DNA of 64,000 bases from Gemmata sp051859125 (GCF_051859125.1 NZ_JBHYGG010000113.1:1-64000), one strand, 5' to 3'; positions 1 to 9,394 are shown, counted from the stretch's first letter. Program-made: numbers and translations. The notes: generated by a model not told the origin, from the letters alone.

Positions 1-54
1 GAGCGCCAGCGAGGGGGTGGACGTCCACCCCCTCGCTGGCGCTCAGGGTTCGCC
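1..54. repeat. Inverted-repeat element, family B (truncated by window edge)
   Basis: Bases 1-22 and 23-44 are perfect inverted arms with no loop, built on GAGCGCCAGCGAGGGGGT. They are followed by CAGGGTTCGCC. A second copy with the same core and the same GGGTTCGCC flank is at 41471-41531, so this is a dispersed element. The left flank is probably cut off by the window start. Confidence 0.75.
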
Positions 55-190
55 CCAACTACTCCCGCCGCGGGCCGTCGCGGTTTTCACGCCCGCGGCT
101 CAACCCCGCCCCCTCCGGGTGCCGATGACAGTATCGACTGTCTCAACCTGCACAGCCGGCACAACCGGCGTGCCTCGGAGGTATCCACGG

Positions 191-2074
191 ATGGTTACCA
201 AGCGGATCGCGATGCGGGCGGTGGCCGGGTTCAGCCTGTGGGCCGGGGTCGGCTCGGTCGCCGGGGCCCAAGTGCCCGCCGTCACGGTCGAAGACGCGTT
301 CAAGGTGCAGCCGCGGCAGCCGGGGGTGAACGTTGCCACCCCGACGCCGGAGGTAGCGGCCCAGTGCAAGGTGTCGCCGATCCCCAACCCGAAGGACCCG
401 AAGTCCCCAATGGGGTACGTGGTCCGCGACGCCGCGGGCCGCACGGTCCGCCAGTTCGTGAGCTACGACGGCAAGAGCTTCAACATCATCGCCTTCTACA
501 CCGAGGGCGTTGAGGCGTACCGCGAGGTGTACCCCCCGGCGCAGAGCGAGCCGTACCAGTTCCGCTGGCTCGGCGTGAACGGGTCGAAGTGGGGGCTCGA
601 CAAGGACCGCGACGGCAAGATCGACGAGTGGGTCGTGATGTCGCCCGAGGAGCTGAGCCAGGAGCTGCTCCAGGCGGTGCTCACGAACGACGCCCGCCGG
701 GCCGCGGCGCTGACGGTCAACAAGGCGAACCTGGACGCCCTCGGGCTCCAGGGCGGCGAGGCGCAGCGGGTGCTCGACCGCGCCGGTGGCGTCCCGGCCC
801 GCGTGGCCAAGGCCAACGCCGAGCTGAAGGCCCCGCCGACGGCCGAGTGGATGCACCTGCAACTTGGCGTGCCGCAGGCGACCCCGGCCGACGCCGTCGG
901 CACCCGCGAGGACCTCGTGTTCCACAAGACCGGCACCGTGCTGGTCAAGGACGGCGCGGCGAGCAAGTCGTTCCAGACCGGCGAGATCGTTCAGGTCGGC
1001 CGGGCGTGGAAACTCGTGGACGGCCCCGCGGTCGGCTCGGCGGAGAGCGGCGGCGGCCCGCTGGTGTTCCCCGGGGTTGAACCCCTCATCGCGGACCTGA
1101 ACAAGCTCGACTCCGCCCAGGTCGGCGGTGATGCCGGGGCGATCGCCGCGCACCAGGCGAAGCGCGCCGCGATCCTGGAGCAGATCGTCGCCCAGGCCAA
1201 CGGTCAGGCCGACGCGAAGATCCGCGAGACGTGGACCAAGCTGCTCCTCGACAGCCTCTCGGCCGCGGCCGAGGGCGAAAAGCTCGACGGCCGGCACCTG
1301 GCCCGGATGAAGCAGTTCAAGGAGGCGTTCAGCGGCAAGCCCGGCCCGGTCGGCTCCTACGCCTGGTTCCACTACCTCATCACCGAGAACAGCATCGCCC
1401 TCCGCGAGACCACCGGCGGGCAGCAGTTGACCGGGGTGCAGGAGAAGTGGCGCGCGTCGCTGGAGGAGTTCGTGAAGGCGAACCCGAAGGCGGACGAGAC
1501 CGCCGAGGCGACGCTCCGGCTCGGCATGGCGTTCGAGTTCATGAACACGAAGGACGGCGACGCCAAGGCCAAGGAGTGGTACGAGCAGCTCGCCAAGGCC
1601 CACACCGGCCACCCGTACGCGGTCAAGGCCGCCGGGGCGGTGAAGCGGCTCGAGGCCGAGGGCAAGCCGCTGGAGATCGCCGGCACGAACCTCGCCACCG
1701 GCCAGCCGTTCAACGCCGCCGCGCTCAAGGACAAGGCCGTCGTCGTGTACTACTGTGCGAACTGGAGCAGCACCCTGGGCGACGACGCCAAGAAGCTCCG
1801 GGCGCTGGTGAAGGAGTACGGCTCCAAGGGGCTCGAACTGGTGATCGTGAACCTCGACACCGACGCCAAGGCCGCCACGCAGACGGTCGCGGCCCACGAG
1901 CTGCCGGGCACCGTGCTGCACGCCCCGGGCGGCCTCGACGGGAGCCCGCTGGCGGCCCAGTACGGCATCATCGTGGTGCCGCACATCTTCGTCGCCGGCA
2001 AGGACGGCAAGGTCGTGAACCGCAACGCCCAGGCCGCCAACCTGGACGACGAAGTCAAGAAGCTCCTGCCGTGA
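191..2074 (+). CDS. Exported thioredoxin-fold (TlpA/ResA-like) protein lacking the CXXC motif
   Basis: The protein has 627 residues. The reading frame is open from position 17, but I chose ATG 191 because it gives a clean signal peptide: MVTKR, a hydrophobic stretch, then AGA at residues 24-26 before Gln27. The middle is helical and Ala/Lys-rich with no domain I recognise. The last 110 residues look like a thioredoxin fold of the TlpA/ResA type, with VVVYYCANW near 517-525 and the cis-proline segment VVPHIF near 595-600. The usual WCxxC is replaced by one cysteine (Cys522) followed by ANWSST, so disulfide exchange is unlikely. A periplasmic structural or binding role is my inference. An inverted-repeat element follows 9 bases after the stop. 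Confidence 0.8.
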   Translation: MVTKRIAMRAVAGFSLWAGVGSVAGAQVPAVTVEDAFKVQPRQPGVNVATPTPEVAAQCKVSPIPNPKDPKSPMGYVVRDAAGRTVRQFVSYDGKSFNIIAFYTEGVEAYREVYPPAQSEPYQFRWLGVNGSKWGLDKDRDGKIDEWVVMSPEELSQELLQAVLTNDARRAAALTVNKANLDALGLQGGEAQRVLDRAGGVPARVAKANAELKAPPTAEWMHLQLGVPQATPADAVGTREDLVFHKTGTVLVKDGAASKSFQTGEIVQVGRAWKLVDGPAVGSAESGGGPLVFPGVEPLIADLNKLDSAQVGGDAGAIAAHQAKRAAILEQIVAQANGQADAKIRETWTKLLLDSLSAAAEGEKLDGRHLARMKQFKEAFSGKPGPVGSYAWFHYLITENSIALRETTGGQQLTGVQEKWRASLEEFVKANPKADETAEATLRLGMAFEFMNTKDGDAKAKEWYEQLAKAHTGHPYAVKAAGAVKRLEAEGKPLEIAGTNLATGQPFNAAALKDKAVVVYYCANWSSTLGDDAKKLRALVKEYGSKGLELVIVNLDTDAKAATQTVAAHELPGTVLHAPGGLDGSPLAAQYGIIVVPHIFVAGKDGKVVNRNAQAANLDDEVKKLLP

Positions 2075-2083
2075 TTCGCTGGG

Positions 2084-2157
2084 GAGAGCGGGGGGCATGA
2101 GCCCCCCGAAGCTTTCTGGTCGTTCAGCACTCGGGGGGCTTACGCCCCCCGCTCGCC
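2084..2157. repeat. Inverted-repeat element, family A, copy 1
   Basis: Two G/C-rich arms read GAGAGCGGGGGGCATGAG and, inverted, CTTACGCCCCCCGCTCGCC, around an AT-richer centre. Three near-identical elements occur at 11514, 56166 and 61283, all between genes or at gene ends. The hairpin could also stop transcription from the gene ending at 2074, but no T-run follows. Confidence 0.85.
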
Positions 2158-2173
2158 TTTCTACAGTTCCCCA

Positions 2174-3613
2174 ATGGAACCCTTCGCGTCCGAACTCGCC
2201 GCCGCCCGCGCCGCACAGGCCGCGTGGGAGCGGCAGCCGCTCCCCGAGCGCCTCCGGCCGGTCCGCGTGCTGCGCGACCTGATCGTGCGCCGGGCCGACG
2301 ACCTCGTCGCCGCAGCGCACGCCGACGTTGGCCGCACGGCCGTCGAGGTGCTCGCCACCGAACTCCTCCCGAGCGCTTCGGCGCTCAAGTTCATCGAGCA
2401 GGAAGCCTCCCGCGTCCTCGCCCCGCGGACGGTCCCGGGCCGGCTGCGGCCGACGTGGCTCATGGGCAGCCGCGACGTCGTCCACCGCCGGCCGTGGGGC
2501 GTCGTCGGCGTCATCGGCACCTGGAACTACCCGATCTTCCTGAACGTCGGCCCGGTCGCACAGGCGCTCGTCGCGGGCAACGCGGTGCTGTGGAAGCCGA
2601 GCGAGAACGCGCCGCGGACCGCGGACGTGACGCACGACCTGTTCCGCGCCGCGGGCTTCCCGGCCGAGGTGCTCCAGAAGCTCCCCGCGACCCGCGACGG
2701 CGGCCCGCGGCTCGCCGAGACCGACGTGGACTACGTCGTGTTCACGGGCTCCGACGGCGTCGGCCGCAAACTCGCGGCCCGGCTCGGTGAGCGGCTCGTG
2801 CCCTCGACGCTGGAACTGTCCGGGTGCGATGCGATGTTCGTGCTGGCCGATGCGAACGTCGAAATGGCCGCGAAGGCCGCTTGGTTCGGCCTCACGCTCA
2901 ACCGCGGGCAGACGTGCATCGCCGTGCGGCGCGCGTTCGTCCACCGCTCGCGGTACGAGGAGTTCGTCGCGCTGCTCCGCGGCTACGTGGCGAAGGCGTC
3001 GCCCGTGTCGCTGGTCACGCCGGGGCAAGCGACGCAGGCCGAGCGGCTCATCGCCGAGGCAGAGAAGCGCGGGGCAGAAGTGCTGCGGGCCGCCGGCCCC
3101 GGCGTCGGTGCGACGTACCTCCTGAACGCGCCACCGGACGCCGCGATCTGCCGCGAGGCGTGCTTCGCGCCGGTCGCGGGGGTGATCCCGTTCGACACGA
3201 TTGACGGCGCGGTGTCACGGGCGAAGCAGTCGCCGTTCGGGCTGTCCGCGTCGGTCTTCACGCAGGACGCTGCTGCGGCGCAGGCGCTCGCGGCGCGCAT
3301 CCCGTCGGGGAGCGTGGTCGTCAACGACGTGCTGGCCCCGACGGCGCACCCGGCGACGCCGTTCGGCGGGCTCGGCGCGAGCGGCTGGGGCGTGACACAG
3401 GGGCCGGAGGGGCTGCTCGCGATGACGATCCCACAGGTCGTCACGGTGCGGAAGGGGTCGTTCCGCCCGCACCTCGACGAAGCGGTGAGCCCCGACCCCG
3501 CGACCGCCGACATCCTCCGCGGGCTGCTGCGGGCCACGCACGCCCGCGGCCTCGGCGAGCGGCTCCGCGGGGCGTGGCAGATGGTCCGCGGCGCGCGGCG
3601 GAAGAAGAAGTGA
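2174..3613 (+). CDS. Aldehyde dehydrogenase family protein
   Basis: This 479-residue NAD(P)-dependent dehydrogenase should oxidise an aldehyde to a carboxylate. The family residues are present: GTWNYP with Asn118, the cofactor-binding Lys141 in WKPSE, the general base Glu214 in LELSG, and the catalytic Cys248 in NRGQTCIA. The length suits the shorter class 3 or coniferyl-aldehyde-dehydrogenase-like branch. The C-terminal tail is Arg/Lys-rich (RGARRKKK). It starts 16 bases after a family A repeat and is probably transcribed alone. The substrate cannot be told from sequence. Confidence 0.9.
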   Translation: MEPFASELAAARAAQAAWERQPLPERLRPVRVLRDLIVRRADDLVAAAHADVGRTAVEVLATELLPSASALKFIEQEASRVLAPRTVPGRLRPTWLMGSRDVVHRRPWGVVGVIGTWNYPIFLNVGPVAQALVAGNAVLWKPSENAPRTADVTHDLFRAAGFPAEVLQKLPATRDGGPRLAETDVDYVVFTGSDGVGRKLAARLGERLVPSTLELSGCDAMFVLADANVEMAAKAAWFGLTLNRGQTCIAVRRAFVHRSRYEEFVALLRGYVAKASPVSLVTPGQATQAERLIAEAEKRGAEVLRAAGPGVGATYLLNAPPDAAICREACFAPVAGVIPFDTIDGAVSRAKQSPFGLSASVFTQDAAAAQALAARIPSGSVVVNDVLAPTAHPATPFGGLGASGWGVTQGPEGLLAMTIPQVVTVRKGSFRPHLDEAVSPDPATADILRGLLRATHARGLGERLRGAWQMVRGARRKKK

Positions 3614-3665
3614 ACCTTCCGGGGCCGCGGGGGGATCTATACCGGGTGCGGCGGGCCGGGTTTGC

Positions 3666-3671
3666 TATAAT
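3666..3671 (+). promoter_or_regulatory. Candidate -10 box upstream of def
   Basis: TATAAT stands 45 bases before the def ATG inside GC-rich DNA. I do not see a convincing -35 hexamer at the right distance, so this is a candidate only. Confidence 0.4.
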
Positions 3672-3715
3672 CGAGCATTCACCGACGTGCGGTCTGCTTC
3701 CGAGAGCTGCGTCCG

Positions 3716-4267
3716 ATGAAGATCGTGAAATACCCCCACCCGGCGCTCCGCGTGCAAGCGAAGCCGGTGCTGTCCCTGGATAAAGACATCCAGCTCGCCG
3801 CCGGCCACATGCTGGAGCTGATGTACGCCAGCGAGGGGCTGGGCCTGGCCGCGCCGCAGGTCGCGCTCGAGCACCGGCTCATCGTCATCAACTTCGCCGG
3901 GGACCCGGAGAACAAGGACGCCGAGGTCGTGGCGATCAACCCGGTGATCCTGGACACCAAGGGCGCGATCAGCGACCGCGAGGGGTGCCTGAGCTTCCCG
4001 GGGCTGTACCAGAGCGTGCGCCGGTTCAAGACGGTGCGGGTGCAGTTCTTCGATCTGAAGGGCGAGCCGAAGGAGATGATCTGCAACGACCTCGCGTCCC
4101 GCATCTGGCAGCACGAGATCGACCACCTCGACGGGGTGCTGTTCATCGACAAGATGGGCTCGCTCGGCCGGTCCCGGAGCGAGAAGGACCTGGAGCAGTT
4201 CGTCGCCGACTTCGAGAAGGCCAAGAAGAAGGGCGACCTCCCGCCGGGGCTGGAGCCCAAGTTGTAA
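3716..4267 (+). CDS. def: Peptide deformylase
   Basis: This 183-residue metalloenzyme removes the formyl group from the N-terminal methionine of new proteins. All three family motifs are present: GLGLAAPQV at residues 41-49, EGCLS at 89-93 with metal ligand Cys91, and HEIDH at 133-137 with the catalytic Glu134. Length is normal. The C-terminus is a charged Lys/Glu stretch. It precedes fmt, whose product adds the formyl group, which is the usual bacterial pairing. Here the two genes are separated by about 157 bases holding a dispersed repeat. Confidence 0.97.
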   Translation: MKIVKYPHPALRVQAKPVLSLDKDIQLAAGHMLELMYASEGLGLAAPQVALEHRLIVINFAGDPENKDAEVVAINPVILDTKGAISDREGCLSFPGLYQSVRRFKTVRVQFFDLKGEPKEMICNDLASRIWQHEIDHLDGVLFIDKMGSLGRSRSEKDLEQFVADFEKAKKKGDLPPGLEPKL

Positions 4268-4274
4268 AGAGATT

Positions 4275-4415
4275 GATCCACAGATTACGCAGAAGACACA
4301 GATTTTCAGACCGAACAAAGGGCAGCGGCCGGGACCGATAGCTGCTGTTGTTCGTCTGTGCTTCGGCTTCAATCTGCTTGGTTTTCAATCTGTGTCCTCT
4401 GCGAAATCTGTGGAT
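4275..4415. repeat. Inverted-repeat element, family D, copy 1
   Basis: The left arm begins GATCCACAGATTACGCAGAA and the right arm ends with its approximate inverse, TCTGCGAAATCTGTGGAT. A second copy with almost the same arms is at 33683-33829. The element fills the def-fmt gap, ends 9 bases before the fmt start and is much more AT-rich than its surroundings. Confidence 0.85.
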
Positions 4416-4424
4416 AATTATCTG

Positions 4425-5438
4425 ATGCGCATTGTGATGATGGGGACCGGGACGTTCGCGGAGCCGACGTTCGAGGCGCTGCTCGCGGCGTTCGGCGGCG
4501 ACGTCGTCGGCCTCGTGACGCAACCCGAGCGCGACACCGGCAACAAGCGCGGCAGCACCCGCCAGACCGGGAAGGGCATGGGCGCGATCGCCGCCGCGGC
4601 GAGCGTGCCCGTGGCGCAGCCCGAGAGCATCAACACCCCCGACGGACTCGCACAACTCCGCGAACTGCGGCCCGACCTGCTCGTCGTCGCGGCCTACGGC
4701 CAGATCCTTTCGAAGGATGTCCTTTCGACACCCACCCGCGGCACGATCAACGTTCACGCCTCGCTGCTGCCGAAGTACCGCGGCGCGGCCCCGGTCGCGT
4801 ATGCGATCCTCGGCGGCGAGAAGCAAACCGGCGTGACGATCATCAAGGTGACGCCCGGCCTCGACTCCGGCGACATGATCCTGCAACAGGCGCTCGACAT
4901 CGCGCCAAACGACACGACCGGCACGCTCGAAGCGAAGCTCGCAGCGCTCGGGGCTGGCATGGCGGTCGAAGCGGTTCGCAAGTACAAGGCTGGCGGCCCC
5001 GTTGACGGCGAGAAGCAAGACCCCGCACTCGTGACGAAGGCCCCGAAGATCAAGAAGGAGTTCGGGCTGATCGACTGGACGAAGCCTGCCGAGTACATCG
5101 AGCGGTTCGTGCGAGCGATGCAGCCGTGGCCCACCGCATACTCGTTCCTGCACCGCCCCGGCAAGGAGCCGATGCGGGTGATTGTCGCGAAAACCTTTCT
5201 CAACAGCGGCTACAGTTATGGCCTCCATTCTCCTACTTATCCGGCAGGTACGTTGAATGATGAAGATGGCGATGGCCATTCGCTTACACCTGAGTTGATC
5301 GTTGTGAGTGGGGACGGGCTCGGACTGGGGATCTCCGAACTACAACCCGCCGGGAAGAAGAAGATGACGGCCGAGGAGTTCCTCCGCGGGTATCCCATCG
5401 TCGAGGGCATGCGGTTCGGCCCGGAAGTGCTCGCATGA
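4425..5438 (+). CDS. fmt: Methionyl-tRNA formyltransferase
   Basis: This 337-residue enzyme formylates initiator Met-tRNA using 10-formyl-tetrahydrofolate. The catalytic signature is clear: Asn109 and His111 just before SLLPKYRGAAP at 113-123, and Asp147 in LDSGD. An in-frame GTG at 4392 would add 11 residues, but they would be encoded by the dispersed repeat, so ATG 4425 is preferred. A roughly 25-residue polar stretch near residues 265-290 (around HSPTYPAGTLNDEDGDGHS) makes it slightly longer than usual. Its stop overlaps the rsmB start by four bases (ATGA), which indicates translational coupling. Confidence 0.95.
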   Translation: MRIVMMGTGTFAEPTFEALLAAFGGDVVGLVTQPERDTGNKRGSTRQTGKGMGAIAAAASVPVAQPESINTPDGLAQLRELRPDLLVVAAYGQILSKDVLSTPTRGTINVHASLLPKYRGAAPVAYAILGGEKQTGVTIIKVTPGLDSGDMILQQALDIAPNDTTGTLEAKLAALGAGMAVEAVRKYKAGGPVDGEKQDPALVTKAPKIKKEFGLIDWTKPAEYIERFVRAMQPWPTAYSFLHRPGKEPMRVIVAKTFLNSGYSYGLHSPTYPAGTLNDEDGDGHSLTPELIVVSGDGLGLGISELQPAGKKKMTAEEFLRGYPIVEGMRFGPEVLA

Positions 5439-6787
5439 CGATCACCGCTCGCCAGATCGCCGCCGACGTGCTGCACCGCTCCCGCTCGCACGACGCCTTC
5501 GCCGCCGAGTTGATCGACAACGCGGTCGCGGCCGCGAGCATCACCCCGCAGGACCGCCGGTTCCTCACGCAACTCGTGTACGGCGTCATCCGCCGCAAGG
5601 GCACGCTCGACGCGCTGCTGCGGCCGTACATGAAGATCCCGTTCCACGCCATCGAACCGCGGGTCTGGGACGCCCTGCACCTCGGCGCGTTCCAGCTCGC
5701 GTTCCTCACGGGCGTCCCCACGCACGCGGCCGTACACGAGACGGTCGAACTTGCGAACCACATCGGCAGCCCCAAGGCCAAGGGGTTCCTCAACAGCATC
5801 CTGCGGCGCGTGTCGGAACTGGTGACCGGCGACTTCACCGACAAGCCCGACGGCAACGCGGTGCCGATGGACGACGGCCGCTACCGCGTCCTCGCCCGGC
5901 CGATCCTCCCGGCACCGGGCACCGACCCGGCGGGGTACTTCGCGGCGGCGTTCTCATTCCCGAAGTGGCTCGCCGACCAGTGGCACCAGCGGTTCGACCC
6001 GGACGAGTGCCGGCGGCTCGGGTTCTGGTTCAACGCCCCGCCGCCGCTGTGGGTCCGCGTCAACAAGCTCCACAACGCCCGCGAAACGTACCGGCTGCGG
6101 CTCGCGGCCCAGATGATCGACGCCGAGCCCGGCGAGCACCCGCAGTCGCTGCGGTTCCCGGAGCACCACCCGATCCGCGGCCTGCCGGGGTACGACGACG
6201 GCGACTTCGCGGTGCAGGACCACTCGTCGATGCTGGTCGCGTCGGCGCTGGGGCTGCAACCCGGGATGCGGGTGCTCGACCTGTGCGCCGCACCCGGAGG
6301 GAAGACGACGCACCTCGCGGAGTTGATGGACAACCGCGGGTTCATCACCGCGTGCGACACCGAGCCGCGCCGCCTGGAAACGGTGACAACGCTGTGTCAG
6401 CGGCTCCGCATCAAGGGCGTCCGCACGGTGCTGTTGGGGCCGGACGGCGAGTCCCCGCCGGGGCCGTTCGACGCGGCGCTGGTTGACGTGCCGTGCAGCA
6501 ACACCGGCGTGCTGGGCCGCCGGCCCGAGGTCCGCTGGCGGCTGAAGCCGACGGAGTTCCAGTACCTGATCCGCCTGCAAACGCGGCTCCTTTTCCAGGC
6601 GCTCGACCGGGTGAAGTCGGGCGGGCTGGTGGTGTACTCGACGTGCAGCATCGAGCCCGACGAGAACGAGGGCGTGGTGAAGGCCGTGATGCGCGGGATC
6701 CGCAACCTGCGCCTCGAAGCCGAGCACCGCGCCGTCCCAGGCCGCCCGTCCGACGGCGGCTACTGGGCGCGCCTGCGGAAGGGGTGA
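5435..6787 (+). CDS. rsmB: 16S rRNA (cytosine-5) methyltransferase, RsmB/Sun type
   Basis: This 450-residue protein methylates a cytosine of 16S rRNA (C967 in E. coli) using SAM. An N-terminal NusB-like helical domain covers about residues 1-140. The methyltransferase core has SAM motif LDLCAAPGGKT at 281-291, DVPCS at 351-355 and YSTCS at 401-405. Cys354 and Cys404 match the two cysteines of the catalytic cycle. Overlap with fmt by ATGA places it in the same transcription unit. Confidence 0.93.
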   Translation: MTITARQIAADVLHRSRSHDAFAAELIDNAVAAASITPQDRRFLTQLVYGVIRRKGTLDALLRPYMKIPFHAIEPRVWDALHLGAFQLAFLTGVPTHAAVHETVELANHIGSPKAKGFLNSILRRVSELVTGDFTDKPDGNAVPMDDGRYRVLARPILPAPGTDPAGYFAAAFSFPKWLADQWHQRFDPDECRRLGFWFNAPPPLWVRVNKLHNARETYRLRLAAQMIDAEPGEHPQSLRFPEHHPIRGLPGYDDGDFAVQDHSSMLVASALGLQPGMRVLDLCAAPGGKTTHLAELMDNRGFITACDTEPRRLETVTTLCQRLRIKGVRTVLLGPDGESPPGPFDAALVDVPCSNTGVLGRRPEVRWRLKPTEFQYLIRLQTRLLFQALDRVKSGGLVVYSTCSIEPDENEGVVKAVMRGIRNLRLEAEHRAVPGRPSDGGYWARLRKG

Positions 6788-6832
6788 GCGCACGAAGCCC
6801 AGCCATCGCGATGGCTGGGCTTCGCTGCGCTC
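6786..6832 (+). terminator. Strong hairpin after rsmB, probable terminator
   Basis: A nearly perfect stem of about 23 base pairs with the core AAGCCCAGCCATCG overlaps the rsmB stop codon. There is no clear T-run, so it may act as a terminator or as an mRNA-stabilising hairpin. Confidence 0.6.
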
Positions 6833-6900
6833 ACGTACTCTTGTATCCTCAATCTGATGTCCCTCCCGCTCGGCCCCGTCTCATAACGGTGACCCCGGCC

Positions 6901-8376
6901 ATGACGAAGAAAGTGTTCATCGAGACCGTCGGCTGCCAGATGAACGTGCTCGACAGCGAGTTGGTCATCGGCGCGCTCCGCAAGCAGGGTTACGACCTCA
7001 CCGACACGCCCGCCGACGCCGACGTGATGCTGTTCAACACCTGCTCGGTCCGCGAGCACGCCGAGGAGAAGACGTACTCGTCGCTTGGCCGCGTCCGGCT
7101 CCTCAAGCGCGACAAGCCCGACATCGTCATCGGTGTGCTCGGGTGCATGGCGCAGAAGGACCAGGAACTGATTCGCAAGCGCGCGCCGTACGTCGACATG
7201 GTCGTCGGCACCGGGCAACTCGCCGAGGTGCCGAAGCTTGTCGAGAAAGTTAGGGCCACGCGCGAGCCGCAACTCGCTGTCAGCCTCGCACGATCGGCCG
7301 CCGGCCGCGACGAGGTCGAGGCGAGCTTCGTGAGCTACGACCCGACCCGCGACCCGACCATGCGGCCCACGCCGTTCCAGGCGTTCGTGCGCATCCAGAT
7401 CGGGTGCGACAAGTTCTGCACTTACTGCGTCGTGCCCAGCACCCGCGGCCCCGAGCAGAGCCGCCCGCCGGCCCACATCTGGGGCGAGGTCAAGCAACTC
7501 GTCGATCAGGGGTGCAAGGAGGTCACTCTCATCGGGCAGACAGTGAACAGCTACGTCTACGACCACGGCGAGCGGCGCACCCGCCTGAGCGACCTCATCG
7601 CCGGCATGCACGACGTCGCCGGGCTCGAGCGCATCAAGTTCGTGACCAACTACCCCAGGGACATGACCGACGACCTGCTCGACGCGGTCCGCGAACTGCC
7701 GAAGGTGGTGAAGTACCTGCACGTGCCGGTGCAGTCCGGGTGCGACGAGGTGCTGAAGCGGATGAAGCGGAACTACACCGCCGGCTTCTACATGGACATG
7801 CTGGGCCGGTGCCGCGAGAAGGTGCCGGGCGTCGCGGTCAGCTCGGACTTCATCGTCGGCTTCTGCGGCGAGACCGAGGAGAGCTTCGCGAAGTCGATGG
7901 AGCTGGTGCGCGAGGCGAAGTTCAAGAACTCGTTCATCTTCAAGTACAGCGAGCGCTCGGGGACGAAGGCCGCGGACCGCTACCCGGACGACGTGCCCGA
8001 GGACGTGAAGAAGCGCCGCAACAACGACCTCCTCGCGGTGCAGAACGAGAACAGCCGCCTCGACCACCGCCTGCAGGTGGGCACCACGGTCGACGTGCTG
8101 GTCGAAGGCCCGAGCAAGCGCACCCAGGCGGGCCCCGGGCACCAGCCCGGGGAGGTGGTCCAACTCACCGGCCGCACGATGACGGACCACATCGTCGTGT
8201 TCGACGGGACCGACCGGCTCATCGGCCGCACCGTCCGCGTGGCGGTGACCGACTCCAGCCCGTTCACGCTGTTCGGCGGCGTGCCGACCGACGAGCTCGT
8301 GGGCGTGGACCTCGCGAACACCGACCGCGACCCGCCCCCCGCCGCACCGAACCGCTTCTCGCTGCCGCTGGCGTGA
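6901..8376 (+). CDS. miaB: tRNA-2-methylthio-N6-dimethylallyladenosine synthase
   Basis: This 491-residue radical-SAM enzyme adds the 2-methylthio group to i6A37 of tRNAs that read UNN codons. Cys12, Cys48 and Cys82 of the UPF0004 domain would hold one Fe-S cluster. Cys169, Cys173 and Cys176 in CDKFCTYC hold the radical-SAM cluster. A TRAM RNA-binding domain follows at about 395-465, and a short Pro-rich tail ends the protein. The start is fixed by the conserved beginning MTKKVFIETVGCQMN. It has its own leader after the hairpin at 6786. Confidence 0.95.
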   Translation: MTKKVFIETVGCQMNVLDSELVIGALRKQGYDLTDTPADADVMLFNTCSVREHAEEKTYSSLGRVRLLKRDKPDIVIGVLGCMAQKDQELIRKRAPYVDMVVGTGQLAEVPKLVEKVRATREPQLAVSLARSAAGRDEVEASFVSYDPTRDPTMRPTPFQAFVRIQIGCDKFCTYCVVPSTRGPEQSRPPAHIWGEVKQLVDQGCKEVTLIGQTVNSYVYDHGERRTRLSDLIAGMHDVAGLERIKFVTNYPRDMTDDLLDAVRELPKVVKYLHVPVQSGCDEVLKRMKRNYTAGFYMDMLGRCREKVPGVAVSSDFIVGFCGETEESFAKSMELVREAKFKNSFIFKYSERSGTKAADRYPDDVPEDVKKRRNNDLLAVQNENSRLDHRLQVGTTVDVLVEGPSKRTQAGPGHQPGEVVQLTGRTMTDHIVVFDGTDRLIGRTVRVAVTDSSPFTLFGGVPTDELVGVDLANTDRDPPPAAPNRFSLPLA

Positions 8377-8388
8377 GGGCGGCCCGCG

Positions 8389-9189
8389 TCACGGGGTCCG
8401 CGGGCGGGTCCACGGCCACCAGTCCTCGGGCAGCAGGCCGCTGAGGCGGCGGTACAGCGGTCCGAGCCAGTCGGGCAGGATGCGGGCGACCACCGACCGC
8501 TTCGTCTCCCCGATGTACACCTCGTCCGACGGCATCAGCGGCACGTTGGTCGCGTGGTTGTTGTCCGCCAGCACGGCCGAGACGTCCACCTGGAACACCT
8601 CGGGCCGCTTCCCGCTCGCGACGTTCGGCCGCACCACGTACACCTGGTTCAGCTTCGACCCGGGCGGCAGCCCGCCGACCCGCTTCAGGAAGTCGATGAC
8701 CGGCTCCGGCCCCTGGTACGGCACGACCCGGCACCGCCCGCGGATCGGCCCGTGCAGGAACACCCTCGAGCTGCGCGCCGCGGCCAGCCGCACAGTTACG
8801 TTGTCCGGGTCGGTCCCCGCGAGGCGGGCCAGTTCGTGCCGCACGTCGTCGAGCGTGCGGCCCTCGACCCGCGGCGAGCCCGGGTGAGCCAGCGCCACCC
8901 GGCCGTCCAGGTCGACCGACGCGAGCACGTCCCACTCCGGGCGGTCGGCGAACGCGACCTCCAGGACGTCGGGGCAGCCGATGCGGTAGGCAGTGTCGGG
9001 TGCGGGGAGCTGGGCGGCGGCGAGGGGGTCGGGCGGGGGCGGGCACGTCTTGCGGAGGAACTTGCAGTCGGCGCACCCGGCGCACAGGACGCACAGCAGC
9101 ACCGGCCACCGGAGGGCGAGTGCCCGCCGTGTCCGCCCCGCGTCCCGGCCGCTCCGGGCTCGATCGGCACTGGCAGTGCGAAGTTCCAC
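8389..9189 (-). CDS. Polysaccharide biosynthesis/export protein (Wza/SLBB type)
   Basis: This 266-residue exported protein starts with GTG 9189. A basic N-terminus and hydrophobic segment (PVLLCVLCAGC) lead to Cys39, a possible lipidation site. Position -3 is Cys rather than Leu or Val, so the lipobox is imperfect. The poly-export domain covers about residues 65-145 (YRIGCPDVLEVAF, then SVDLDGRVALAHPG), followed by an SLBB-like part with VFLHGPIRGRCRVVPYQG. The family forms outer-membrane portals for exopolysaccharide. No other polysaccharide gene lies next to it, and it converges on miaB with a 12-base gap. The start is uncertain because no clear Shine-Dalgarno sequence is visible. Confidence 0.8.
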   Translation of the reverse strand: MELRTASADRARSGRDAGRTRRALALRWPVLLCVLCAGCADCKFLRKTCPPPPDPLAAAQLPAPDTAYRIGCPDVLEVAFADRPEWDVLASVDLDGRVALAHPGSPRVEGRTLDDVRHELARLAGTDPDNVTVRLAAARSSRVFLHGPIRGRCRVVPYQGPEPVIDFLKRVGGLPPGSKLNQVYVVRPNVASGKRPEVFQVDVSAVLADNNHATNVPLMPSDEVYIGETKRSVVARILPDWLGPLYRRLSGLLPEDWWPWTRPRTP

Positions 9190-9394
9190 ACAATCGGAAT
9201 CGGCCGCAGAACCGGCACGCCTTCAGTCTTTTTGGCCCCCGCGCCCTTGTCGGTCGGTAACGCGGCGTCCATAATCACCCCTTACGTGTTCCGTGGCGGC
9301 CCGCACCCCTGTGGGCCGCCCGCGTGTTTCTGCCGGGGCCGAAGAGGGTAGCGGGGCGGTCCCCCGCGAGAGTACCCGGTCCCACGAGGGTCGC

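Noticed and set aside
143..3028. Long reverse-strand open frame opposite the thioredoxin-fold and ALDH genes
   Set aside because: Composition is typical of antisense shadows, with no domain and no start signals.
4392..4424. Extended GTG start for fmt
   Set aside because: The added residues would be encoded by a dispersed repeat and are not part of the Fmt family.
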